DNA of 21,778 bases from CAZFCK01 sp964517355 (lineage in GTDB: Bacteria; Desulfobacterota; Desulfovibrionia; Desulfovibrionales; Desulfovibrionaceae): assembly GCA_964517355.1 (NCBI GenBank), contig CAZFCK010000060.1, forward strand, positions 1 through 21,778. Direction: 5' to 3'. A program made the position numbers and the translations under genes. Shown here piece after piece: positions 14,774 to 21,726 of the stretch. Numbering within the stretch: position 1 is the stretch's first letter; every line of letters starts with the position of its first letter. The notes beneath the pieces were generated by a model that did no database searches, had not been told where the DNA came from, and saw nothing but the letters and a program-made list of their open reading frames with translations.

Positions 14774-15928
14774 TCATTGCGCTCCTTGCTGCGTGAAAAA
14801 GCAGCGCACCGCGTCGCAGACATCGTCCACGTCCGCCTCGGACATGGCGCCGTACAGGGGCAGAGTCAGTTCCCTGGCTCCCAGATCTTCCGTGACCTCC
14901 AGCCTGGTGTCGGGAAAATGACTCCTGAACCACGTGAAGAGGTGCACGGGCGGGTAATGGACGCTCGACTGGAAGCCGCACTGTTTGAGGTGCTCCATGA
15001 GCGGACCGCGGTGTTCGCTGTTGTTGACGAAAATCGGTTGAATATGCGCCGAGGAGAGCCCCCGGCATTGGGCCGGCGGGATGGAAAGCCCCCGGATTCC
15101 GGCCAGGTTCTCCACATAGCGGCGCGACAATGTCCGCCGCCGTTCGTTGGTTTCCGGCAATTTCCGCAATTGTACCCGTCCGATGGCGGCCCGGATCTCG
15201 TCCAGCCGGTAGTTGAATCCCGGCTCCACAACGTCGTACCCCACGGCGCGCCCCTCATGGCGGTCAAGGGTGGGCGCGGTCATGCCGTGGGAGCGCAAAT
15301 GGCGCAATCGTGCGGCAAGCCGGGCGTTGTCCGTGACGATCATGCCGCCCTCGCCCGTGGTCATGTTCTTGTTGGAAAAAAAACTGAAGCATCCCGCCGC
15401 GCCGAACGTGCCCAGCCTGCGCCCTCCCAGCTCGGCCCCCGGCGCGTGGGCGGCGTCCTCCAGCACGCTCGCCCCGGCCCGTTGCGCCGCGGCGAGCAGC
15501 GGCTCCATATCGCAGGGGCATCCGGCGTAATGCATGACCATGACCGCTTTGGTGGCGGGCGTGATGCGCGCAGCCACGTCTACCGGGGAGACGCAAGGGT
15601 CGTCTGCGGAAACGACATCGGCGAACACCGGACGCGCGCCCAGGGCCAGCACCGCGTTGGGTCCGGCGCAGAAGTTGAACGAAGGCACCACGACCTCGTC
15701 TCCAGGGCCCACGTCGAGCGCCTTGAGCGTCAGGTGCAGGGCCGCTGTGCAGTTGGACACGGCCACCGCGTGCGCGGCTCCGGTAAAGGCGGCAAAGGCC
15801 TCTTCAAAGGCCAGCACCTCCTTGCCCATGGTCAGCCAGTTGGAGCGCAGCACGCGCTCCACAGCCTCGCTTTCTTCCGCCCCCATGTTCATGTCGCACA
15901 GGGGAATCCGCCACCGCATTGCCGTCAT
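14774..15928 (-). CDS. DegT/DnrJ/EryC1/StrS aminotransferase (second)
   Basis: This 384-residue PLP-dependent sugar aminotransferase has K187 in SFFSNKNMTTGEGGM as the Schiff-base lysine and D158 in LEDAAH as the pyridine-nitrogen contact. IPLCDMNMGAEE at the start, followed by LRSNWLTMGKEV, fits the ArnB/PseC/SpsC-type branch that aminates 4-keto-6-deoxy nucleotide sugars. It lies two genes downstream of the LegB-type dehydratase, which makes such 4-keto sugars, so it is the best candidate for the C4 aminotransferase of the nonulosonate pathway. The N-terminus does not look like characterised LegC, so the symbol is left blank. ATG 15928 is ATGA-coupled to the nucleotidyltransferase stop; an alternative ATG is at 15919. 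Confidence 0.93.
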   Translation of the reverse strand: MTAMRWRIPLCDMNMGAEESEAVERVLRSNWLTMGKEVLAFEEAFAAFTGAAHAVAVSNCTAALHLTLKALDVGPGDEVVVPSFNFCAGPNAVLALGARPVFADVVSADDPCVSPVDVAARITPATKAVMVMHYAGCPCDMEPLLAAAQRAGASVLEDAAHAPGAELGGRRLGTFGAAGCFSFFSNKNMTTGEGGMIVTDNARLAARLRHLRSHGMTAPTLDRHEGRAVGYDVVEPGFNYRLDEIRAAIGRVQLRKLPETNERRRTLSRRYVENLAGIRGLSIPPAQCRGLSSAHIQPIFVNNSEHRGPLMEHLKQCGFQSSVHYPPVHLFTWFRSHFPDTRLEVTEDLGARELTLPLYGAMSEADVDDVCDAVRCFFTQQGAQ

Positions 15929-16650
15929 AGTGCGTTTCCGTTGATGAACCTGTTTTTTTTCTCTTCAAAAAGATCGATGGCCTGCATGTAGTCGTCCGGC
16001 CGGCCGATATCCAGCCAGATGCCCTGGTGGCGCAGGACCGAGACCGGGCTGCCCTTTTGCAGCAGGGCGTACATGAGGTCGTCGAAACCAAAGGGCGTTT
16101 CCGGGGGGATATGTTCGAGCACCTCTTTGGAAAGCATATAGACCCCCATGCTCACGTCGTATTCCTGCACCGGTTTTTCCACAAACCCCGTAAGCCGGTC
16201 CGAGCCGTTCAGCTTGAGCACGCCGAATTCGCAGCGCTGTTCGCGTTTGTAGGAGGAAATGGTGAAAAACCTGTTCGCGGCCACGTGCCGATGGTGAAAG
16301 GCGGCGAAATCCAGGTCCGTGAGAATGTCGCCGTTGAGCACCAGGAAATGTTCGGGCAGTCCGGATTCCATGAGCTTGAGCGGGCCCATGGTGCCCAACG
16401 CCGTCTTTTCCAGTGAGTAGTCGATATGCACGCTCCATTTGGCGCCGGAGTTGAAATAGGACTTGATGATGTCGGCCTGATGGTTCACGGCCATGAGGAT
16501 GCGGCCGAAGCCCGCGGCGGCGAGCTGCCGGACGATGACCTCCACGATGGGGTAGTCGCCGATGGGCATGAGGGGCTTGGGCAGAACCGCTGTATAGGGG
16601 CGCAGCCGCGTGCCTTTGCCGCCGGCGAGTATGACTGCCGTCTTAGACAT
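15925..16650 (-). CDS. Sugar-1-phosphate nucleotidyltransferase (PtmE/HddC-like)
   Basis: This 241-residue protein has the pyrophosphorylase signature VILAGGKGTRLRPYT (6-20), LPKPLMPIGDYP (23-34) and LNGDIL (105-110) with the metal-binding aspartate. It ends soon after the catalytic domain, with no left-handed helix acyltransferase domain, so it is shorter than RfbA or GlmU. In Campylobacter legionaminic acid synthesis, PtmE makes GDP-glucosamine from glucosamine-1-phosphate and supplies the LegB dehydratase; adjacency to a LegB-type gene suggests the same role here. GTP, UTP or dTTP use cannot be told from sequence. The start is the ATG at 16650, 8 nt inside the dehydratase gene, with AAGGCGG 9 nt upstream. 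Confidence 0.92.
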   Translation of the reverse strand: MSKTAVILAGGKGTRLRPYTAVLPKPLMPIGDYPIVEVIVRQLAAAGFGRILMAVNHQADIIKSYFNSGAKWSVHIDYSLEKTALGTMGPLKLMESGLPEHFLVLNGDILTDLDFAAFHHRHVAANRFFTISSYKREQRCEFGVLKLNGSDRLTGFVEKPVQEYDVSMGVYMLSKEVLEHIPPETPFGFDDLMYALLQKGSPVSVLRHQGIWLDIGRPDDYMQAIDLFEEKKNRFINGNAL

Positions 16651-17653
16651 TGTATCGATCCGCCTTGTAATGCTCCATGATCCCCGGACGGGCGAACCAT
16701 GCCGCGGTTGCGTCGATCCCACGCCGCAAACCCTGCTCCCCCGCGTAATGCGGCCGCCATCCGGCCAGGCGGGCGGCCTTGGCATTGTCGCAGCACAACC
16801 GCCGCACCTCGCTGTTTTCGGGGCGGAGGCGCTGCTCGTCCGTGACGATTTCGGCCCGCGATCCGGTGCGCTCCAGAATCAGCTCCACCAGGCGCTGGAT
16901 GGAGACCTCGCAACTCCCGCCCACGTTGACCACCTCTCCCACGGCCGCCTCTGCCCCGGCCACGGCGATGAATCCCTCCACCGTGTCGGCCACGAAATTG
17001 AAATCCCGCGTCGGCGTCAGGGCGCCGAGCTTGATCTCCCGTGCGCCGCTCAGGGCCTGGGTGATGATCGTGGGGATGACGGCGCGCGCGGACTGGCGGG
17101 GGCCGTAGGTGTTGAAAGGGCGGACCACGGCCACGGGCGTTGCGAAGGCGTGGTAATAGGAAAGGGCTATCTGATCCCCCCCTATCTTGGAGGCCGAATA
17201 GGGCGACTGCGGCTGCAAGGGGTGGGATTCGTCAATGGGAACGGAGAGAGCCGTGCCGTAAACCTCGCTGGTGGAGGTATGCACCACCCTGGCCACGTCC
17301 AGGTCGCGCGCGGCCTGGACCACGTTCAACGCGCCCTTGACGTTGGTATCGATAAAGGCCTGGGGCGAATGATAGGAAAACGGAACCGAGACAAGGGCCG
17401 CCAGATGAAAGACCACGTCGCAACCCCGCATCGCGCTCCTGACCCCGACCGGGTCGCGCACGTCGCCCGCGAACACGTCCAGGCCGTCCTTCACGTCCTT
17501 GTCCAGGCTGTCCAGCCAGCCCCAGGAATTGAAGGAGTTGTAGAAAACAAAGGCGCGAACGTCATGCCCGGCGCGTACAAGGCGCTCCGTGAGGTGCGAA
17601 CCGATGAAGCCGTCCGCCCCGGTCACCAAAATTCTTCCCGCCGTTTCAAGCAT
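16643..17653 (-). CDS. legB: LegB-type NAD-dependent N-acetylglucosamine 4,6-dehydratase
   Basis: This 336-residue extended short-chain dehydrogenase has VTGADGFIGSH (10-20) for NAD binding, TSTSEVYG (126-133) and YSASK (Y152, K156). The stretch FYNSFNSWGWLDSL (37-50) is the feature I recognise from LegB proteins, which make the 4-keto-6-deoxy nucleotide sugar in legionaminic acid synthesis while keeping the C5 configuration, unlike PseB. It is the first gene of the eleven-gene operon. A sigma-54-like promoter lies about 100 nt upstream and a double-hairpin module further up. The neighbouring nucleotidyltransferase should supply its substrate. GDP- versus UDP-linked substrate is not decided by the sequence. 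Confidence 0.93.
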   Translation of the reverse strand: MLETAGRILVTGADGFIGSHLTERLVRAGHDVRAFVFYNSFNSWGWLDSLDKDVKDGLDVFAGDVRDPVGVRSAMRGCDVVFHLAALVSVPFSYHSPQAFIDTNVKGALNVVQAARDLDVARVVHTSTSEVYGTALSVPIDESHPLQPQSPYSASKIGGDQIALSYYHAFATPVAVVRPFNTYGPRQSARAVIPTIITQALSGAREIKLGALTPTRDFNFVADTVEGFIAVAGAEAAVGEVVNVGGSCEVSIQRLVELILERTGSRAEIVTDEQRLRPENSEVRRLCCDNAKAARLAGWRPHYAGEQGLRRGIDATAAWFARPGIMEHYKADRYNV

Positions 17654-17978
17654 GGGCCGTCCCCCAGGAATACACTCGTCTGCAAGTAATTATGACCACA
17701 TTACAACTCCAACCGGAAAAGATGTCCGGCATACCCGCCGGTTCATAGATAATTGCAAAATTCATTCCAGAAGCCACGTTATAGAAACGTTCTCCGCGCT
17801 CGCCGCCTTTCCGGAACTCTGTCATAGCGGCGGCGCACTGTACACGATTTTTCAGGTCCATGAAAAGGGCGGAAAAAGGAGGGGTGGCACGGGAGGGGAT
17901 TCCATCCTTGAATTTCCTCCGGCACGGAACAACGCTATCCAACATCTCGTTGAGCAGTATGACGTTAAAATGGGTTGT
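17654..17978. other. Long leader region of the LegB operon
   Basis: This 325-nt stretch separates the double-hairpin copy at 17979-18031 from the dehydratase start. It is more AT-rich than its neighbours. A minus-strand frame runs through it (17996-17646) but shows no family motif, starts inside the repeat and overlaps the dehydratase start, so I do not call it a gene. The only signal I can support is the sigma-54-like site at 17754-17769. Confidence 0.5.
17754..17769 (-). promoter_or_regulatory. Sigma-54-like promoter of the LegB operon
   Basis: On the minus strand the sequence TGGAATGAATTTTGCA fits the sigma-54 consensus TGGCACG-N4-TTGCW at 10 of 12 specified positions. The GG (-24) and GC (-12) have exactly the required spacing. 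Transcription would begin near 17743 and leave a leader of about 90 nt before the dehydratase start. Sigma-54 control needs an enhancer-binding activator and is common for flagellar and exopolysaccharide genes. No activator site is identified. Confidence 0.55.
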
Positions 17979-18031
17979 TTTGGGGCTCCGCCCCAAACCC
18001 CGCCAGGAGGGAACGCCCCCCTGGACCCGCG
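17979..18031 (-). repeat. Double-hairpin element, copy 2
   Basis: The first hairpin (17979-17997) is identical to copy 1. The second (18003-18024) has one change, GGAGGG for GGGGGG, which weakens its stem by one pair. It sits between the 3' end of fcl and the 5' leader of the LegB operon, in the same orientation relative to the operon as the other copies are to their downstream genes. Confidence 0.9.
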
Positions 18032-18038
18032 TATATCA

Positions 18039-18065
18039 TGTATAGAGATGGAAACATGCCAACAA
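18039..18065 (-). promoter_or_regulatory. Promoter-like boxes before double-hairpin copy 2
   Basis: On the minus strand TTGTTG (18065-18060) and TATACA (18044-18039) lie 15 nt apart, followed by TGATATACGCGGGTCC and the hairpins. The arrangement matches those at 7611-7585 and 20701-20728. With the sigma-54-like site further downstream, the LegB operon may have two start points. Confidence 0.4.
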
Positions 18066-18121
18066 GTCATACGAGATAGAACGTTTGAGGGGGAAAACCG
18101 CGCCCGCCATGCGGCCGCGTT

Positions 18122-19153
18122 TCATCGCACCTGATCGAGATACCAGGCGTAGGTGGCCGCGATGCCTTCGACCAGCCCGGTGGAAGGACGCCAGCCAAGA
18201 GCCCGCAGTTTCGCCACATCCAGAAGCTTGCGCGGCGTGCCGTCCGGTTTGCTTCCGTCATACACGATGGCGGCGCTCCCGCCGACAACCGTGCGCACGG
18301 TCTCGGCCAGTTCGGCGATGGAAACGTCTTCGCCCACACCGATGTTGAGCAAATCCGTGCAGGACGTGCGCAACAGCACATGCGCGCAGGCCTGCGCCAG
18401 GTCGTCCACATAGAGGAATTCCCTGCGGGGCGTGCCCGTGCCCCAGACAACGACCCGCGGCGCTTGGCCCCCCCGATCAGGGGCCAGGCTGTGGCGCAGT
18501 TCTCCGGGTATCGCGCCGAATCTGGCCTCGTCCCGCTCGATGCCCTCCATATCGCCCCGCACAGCGAGCCTGGCGAGATGGAACTTGCGGATGAGCGCGG
18601 GCAGCACATGGGAAGACTCCAGTGCGAAATTATCTCCGGGACCATAGAGGTTGGTCGGCATGACAGGCAGGAACGAGGTGCCGTACTGGCGGTTATAGGC
18701 CCTGCACATCTCCACGCCCGCGATTTTCGCCACCGCGTAGGCGCTGTTCGTGGGCTCCAGGGCTCCGGTCAACAAATATTCCTCGCGTATGGGCTGGGGG
18801 GCCAGCTTCGGATAAATGCACGAGCTGCCGAGAAAAAGCAGGCGCTTGACGCCGAAAACCTTGGCCGCGTGGAGCACGTTGGTCTGGATCGCCAGGTTGT
18901 CCCGGATAAAGTCGCCGGGGTAGCGGTTGTTGGCGAGAATGCCCCCGACCTTGGCCGCGGCCAGGAAAACGAACTCGGGGCGCTCCTGGCTGAAAAACGT
19001 TTCCACCTCCCGCTGGTTGCGCAAGTCCAGTTCACTGCTGGTACGAGCCAGAAGATTCGTGTACCCCCCGCGTCGCAGTTCGCGCACGATCGCGGAGCCC
19101 ACCAGACCGCGATGGCCGGCCACATAGATGCGGGAATCGCTATCGGGCTGCAT
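18122..19153 (-). CDS. fcl: GDP-L-fucose synthase
   Basis: This 343-residue enzyme performs the NADPH-dependent epimerisation and reduction of GDP-4-keto-6-deoxymannose to GDP-L-fucose. Visible motifs are VAGHRGLVGSA (11-21), LGSSCIYPK (108-116), SAYAVAK (Y139, K143) and TNLYGPGDNF (167-176). Residues about 196-232 form an insertion (IERDEARFGAIPGE and following) between the FH helix and the VVWGTGTPRREFLYVDD strand that most Fcl proteins lack or have much shorter. ATG 19153 is chosen for its GAGTGAG ribosome site; a GTG at 19165 overlaps the gmd stop as GTGA but lacks a site. It forms a two-gene unit with gmd. Confidence 0.95.
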   Translation of the reverse strand: MQPDSDSRIYVAGHRGLVGSAIVRELRRGGYTNLLARTSSELDLRNQREVETFFSQERPEFVFLAAAKVGGILANNRYPGDFIRDNLAIQTNVLHAAKVFGVKRLLFLGSSCIYPKLAPQPIREEYLLTGALEPTNSAYAVAKIAGVEMCRAYNRQYGTSFLPVMPTNLYGPGDNFALESSHVLPALIRKFHLARLAVRGDMEGIERDEARFGAIPGELRHSLAPDRGGQAPRVVVWGTGTPRREFLYVDDLAQACAHVLLRTSCTDLLNIGVGEDVSIAELAETVRTVVGGSAAIVYDGSKPDGTPRKLLDVAKLRALGWRPSTGLVEGIAATYAWYLDQVR

Positions 19154-19161
19154 GGTTGCGC

Positions 19162-20247
19162 TCACTCGTTATGGTCGAAGGTGCGGAAGCCGCCCTTTTT
19201 GCAAAAGGCATCCCGTTTCGCTTCAAGCAGATCCTCCTCCACCATGTTCCGCACCAGCGCGTCGAAGCCGATCTTCGGAGACCAGCCCAGCCGCCCGCGC
19301 GCCTTGGCGGCGTCTCCCAACAACGCCTGCACCTCCGTGGGGCGGAAGTAACGCGGATCGATGCGGATAAGCGTCTTGCCCGTATCGCTGTCCAGGCCCA
19401 CTTCATCGGCGCCCCGCCCTTCCCAGACGATGGAAATGCCGACCACGGCAAAGGCTTTTTCCGCGAACTCGCGCACACTGTGCTGCTCTCCCGTGGCAAT
19501 GACGTAGTCGTCCGGTTCGTCCTGCTGCGTGATCAGCCACATGGCCTCCACAAAATCCCGAGCGTCGCCCCAATCGCGCCTGGCGTTCAAGTTGCCGAGA
19601 TACAACTCCTCCTGCAGGCCGATTTTGATGCGCGCCACGGCCCGCGATATCTTGCGGGTCACGAAGGTCTCCCCTCTGATGGGGGATTCGTGGTTGAACA
19701 GGATGCCGTTGCTCGCATGCATGCCGTAGGCCTCGCGATAATTGACCGTGATCCAATAGGCATAGACCTTGGCGGCCCCGTAAGGACTGCGGGGGTAGAA
19801 CGGCGTCCGCTCGTTTTGCGGCGATTGGAGCGCGTGCCCGAACATCTCGCTGGTGGAGGCCTGATAGAAGCGGACCGAACGCCCGAGCCCCAATATGCGC
19901 AGGGCCTCCAGGATGCGCAACGGCCCCATGGCGTCGCAGTTGGCTGTGTATTCGGGCGTCTCAAAAGAGACCTGCACGTGGCTCTGGGCCGCGAGATTGT
20001 ATATCTCGTCCGGCTGCACCTGCTGGATCACGCGAATGAGGTTGGTCGCGTCCGTCAGGTCGCCGTGATGCAGAATGAAACGCAGATCCTTTTCATGGGG
20101 ATCGCGGTACAGGTGGTCGATGCGTTGGGTGTTGAACAGGGAGGACCGCCGCTTGATGCCGTGGACCTCATACCCTTTGCGCAGGAGCAGTTCGGCGAGA
20201 AAAGCGCCGTCTTGCCCCGTGATGCCCGTGATGAGTGCCTTTTTCAT
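19162..20247 (-). CDS. gmd: GDP-mannose 4,6-dehydratase
   Basis: This 361-residue NADP-dependent enzyme converts GDP-D-mannose to GDP-4-keto-6-deoxy-D-mannose, the first step toward GDP-L-fucose (or GDP-rhamnose). ITGITGQDGAFLAE (6-19) binds the cofactor, and STSEMFG (131-137) and SPYGAAK (Y156, K160) supply the catalytic residues. NHESPIRGETFVTRKI (185-200) and RRDWGDARDFVEAMW are Gmd hallmarks. Length is normal for the family. ATG 20247 has GGGGAG immediately upstream; the frame stays open into the double-hairpin repeat, but that extension is not family-like. The following fcl gene makes L-fucose the expected end product. Confidence 0.96.
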   Translation of the reverse strand: MKKALITGITGQDGAFLAELLLRKGYEVHGIKRRSSLFNTQRIDHLYRDPHEKDLRFILHHGDLTDATNLIRVIQQVQPDEIYNLAAQSHVQVSFETPEYTANCDAMGPLRILEALRILGLGRSVRFYQASTSEMFGHALQSPQNERTPFYPRSPYGAAKVYAYWITVNYREAYGMHASNGILFNHESPIRGETFVTRKISRAVARIKIGLQEELYLGNLNARRDWGDARDFVEAMWLITQQDEPDDYVIATGEQHSVREFAEKAFAVVGISIVWEGRGADEVGLDSDTGKTLIRIDPRYFRPTEVQALLGDAAKARGRLGWSPKIGFDALVRNMVEEDLLEAKRDAFCKKGGFRTFDHNE

Positions 20248-20294
20248 GCTCCCCGCTTGTGCCTGGAACAACGTATTTTCGAAAGAGTTTATTA

Positions 20295-20345
20295 TGGGGC
20301 TCCGCCCCAAACCCCGCCAGGGGGGAACGCCCCCCTGGACCCGCG
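20295..20345 (-). repeat. Double-hairpin element, copy 3
   Basis: GGGGC (20296-20300) pairs with GCCCC (20304-20308). CCAGGGGGG (20317-20325) pairs with CCCCCCTGG (20330-20338). The element starts 47 nt before the gmd start codon and is oriented toward gmd. Unlike the other intact copies it lacks the conserved TTG/TATA boxes upstream; the local sequence there is AT-rich but diverged. Confidence 0.88.
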
Positions 20346-20407
20346 AATTATGTGCTTAACTTGCAGATATGCTTATAATGCATACAAATGATAACGTTTT
20401 GGAAATT

Positions 20408-20435
20408 CTTAAGAACCCGTCACAAGGTTCTCAAG
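20408..20435 (-). repeat. Degraded 3'-end hairpin, facing gmd
   Basis: CTTAAGAACC (20408-20417) faces GGTTCTCAAG (20426-20435), with one mismatch and a longer loop than in the perfect copies at 194-223 and 20642-20671. Its flank (GGCCCCGGAGG) is the family's usual one. In this orientation it would end a minus-strand gene lying to its right, but no such gene exists there. Confidence 0.6.
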
Positions 20436-20445
20436 GCCCCGGAGG

Positions 20446-20630
20446 CAGTTCCATTTCATGATATTGTACCGATATCCATTGAAAAGGCAAACAGGAACCG
20501 GACGTGCGGCGCGCCACGGAGTATGTTGCGTGCCGACTCCAAAAGCGGCATTTTCATTGCATGCCGCCTATGATAAGCCAGAGCCCTGCCCTTGCAGGCC
20601 GCTGAAGCGTATTGCCGTTGAAACAGGAAC
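20446..20630. other. Non-coding spacer between two facing terminator-like hairpins
   Basis: This stretch of about 185 nt separates the hairpins at 20408-20435 and 20642-20671. Short open frames cross it on both strands, but none has a ribosome site or recognisable motif, and the minus-strand one begins inside a hairpin. I find no tRNA or other known RNA. It may be the remnant of a deleted gene or an undescribed RNA. Confidence 0.4.
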
Positions 20631-20641
20631 GCCTCCGGCAG

Positions 20642-20671
20642 CTTAAGAACCTTTTGAAAAAGGTTCTTAAG
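20642..20671 (+). terminator. Terminator-like hairpin, perfect copy
   Basis: CTTAAGAACCTTTT (20642-20655) pairs with AAAAGGTTCTTAAG (20658-20671), a 14-bp perfect stem with a 2-nt loop. On the plus strand it is followed by AATCTCC and then AAAACTTTTTATATT, giving a T-run about a dozen nt later. It would terminate plus-strand transcription arriving from the left, but no plus-strand gene lies there, so it is an orphan. Confidence 0.6.
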
Positions 20672-20700
20672 AATCTCCAAAACTTTTTATATTGAATAAC

Positions 20701-20728
20701 TTGTTGGTATATTTGTATTTTTTATACA
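20701..20728 (+). promoter_or_regulatory. Promoter-like boxes upstream of the GT2 gene
   Basis: TTGTTG (20701-20706) and TATACA (20723-20728) are 16 nt apart, followed by TGACATCCGCGGGTCC and the double hairpin. Transcription would start near 20735 and include both hairpins in a leader of about 100 nt. Support comes mainly from the matching arrangement before copies 1 and 2. Confidence 0.42.
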
Positions 20729-20735
20729 TGACATC

Positions 20736-20788
20736 CGCGGGTCCAGGGGGGCGTTCCCCCCTGGCGGGGCTTGGGGCGGAGCCCCAAA
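20736..20788 (+). repeat. Double-hairpin element, copy 4 (inverted)
   Basis: This is the reverse complement of copies 1-3. CCAGGGGGG (20743-20751) pairs with CCCCCCTGG (20756-20764), then TTGGGGC (20771-20777) pairs with GCCCCAA (20781-20787). It lies 46 nt before the plus-strand glycosyltransferase and points toward it, so its orientation relative to the downstream gene is the same as in the other copies. Confidence 0.9.
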
Positions 20789-20834
20789 GCCACAACCATT
20801 TTCACTGCCGCACATTCGAGCGCTTGGACAAATT

Positions 20835-21650
20835 ATGAAAAAGGCGACCCCAAAGGCTTCCGTCATTGTTCCGACATACAACCAGGCCCGATACCTGGGC
20901 GCGTGCCTGGACTCCATCTGGTTCCAGGACTACCCGGACATCGAACTCATCGTGGTGGCGGATCCCTCTCCCGACGACACCGCGGACGTGTTGCGTGAGT
21001 TCGCCCGCGCCGTGGGCCAGGATACGGCGTCCTTTGCCTCGCGCCTGGAGCCCGACGGCAGCGTGAGCCGCACCGAGCACCCCCGCTATGGAAAAGAGGG
21101 GCGCGAACTGGTGATCATAAACAATGCGGCACGCCTGGGGCACACCCCCTCGTACAACGAGGGCTTCCGCAGAGCCACGGGCGCGTACGCGACCTACGTG
21201 GCCTCGGACGACATCTGCCACCCGCAGATGCTTTCCACCCTGGCCGCCCCTTTGGATTGCGATGCGGCGGATTTCGTGTATTCGGACATGTTCATTGTGG
21301 ACGACGAGATGCGCATTCTGCGGGAATTCCGGCTGCCGGACTACGATTTCAAGGCCTCGTTCTGCGACTGGTATTTGTGCGGCGTCTCCAAGCTCTACCG
21401 CCGCGAACTGCACGAGCGCTTCGGCTACTTCGACGCGGCCTACACGGCCAACGACCATGAATGCTATCTACGATTCGCCATGAACGGGGCGCGCTTCACG
21501 CACGTCCCCAAGGTGCTCTATTCCGTGCGCAGCCACGACGGCCGGGCTGAAAACGTCCATTCCGCGGCAAGCTGGAAAAAACTCATGGACGAATCCTCGC
21601 GCCTTGTGGAAAAAGCCCGCGCCTTCGCCCGCGCGAGCCAGGGGCGATGA
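20835..21650 (+). CDS. Family 2 glycosyltransferase
   Basis: This 271-residue GT-A-fold enzyme has the GT2 opening SVIVPTYNQARYLGACLDSI (9-28), VADPSPDDTADVL (41-53), NNAARLGHTPSYNEGFRRA (96-114) and the metal/nucleotide-binding VASDD (122-126). It should transfer a sugar from a nucleotide donor to a glycan or protein acceptor at the inner face of the membrane; no membrane segment is present. A segment of about 30 residues (65-92) between the nucleotide-binding strands is longer than usual. The ATG at 20835 starts the conserved N-terminus, but only a weak ribosome site precedes it. It is the only plus-strand gene here, divergent from gmd. The donor could be GDP-fucose or the CMP-nonulosonate, but neither is shown. 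Confidence 0.93.
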   Translation: MKKATPKASVIVPTYNQARYLGACLDSIWFQDYPDIELIVVADPSPDDTADVLREFARAVGQDTASFASRLEPDGSVSRTEHPRYGKEGRELVIINNAARLGHTPSYNEGFRRATGAYATYVASDDICHPQMLSTLAAPLDCDAADFVYSDMFIVDDEMRILREFRLPDYDFKASFCDWYLCGVSKLYRRELHERFGYFDAAYTANDHECYLRFAMNGARFTHVPKVLYSVRSHDGRAENVHSAASWKKLMDESSRLVEKARAFARASQGR

Positions 21651-21726
21651 CCTTTTGAAAGCGGAAAAGCTCGTGCGCCGGCAGCCGGTGTACAACAGGA
21701 CTCCTTGCCGGACCGGGCATGTAATC

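Noticed and set aside
17646..17996. Minus-strand frame of 116 codons upstream of the dehydratase
   Set aside because: It starts in the double-hairpin repeat, has no ribosome site or recognisable motif, and overlaps the dehydratase start. It is probably untranslated leader.
20456..20680. Minus-strand frame of 74 codons between the facing hairpins
   Set aside because: It begins inside the terminator-like hairpin and has no motif or ribosome site.
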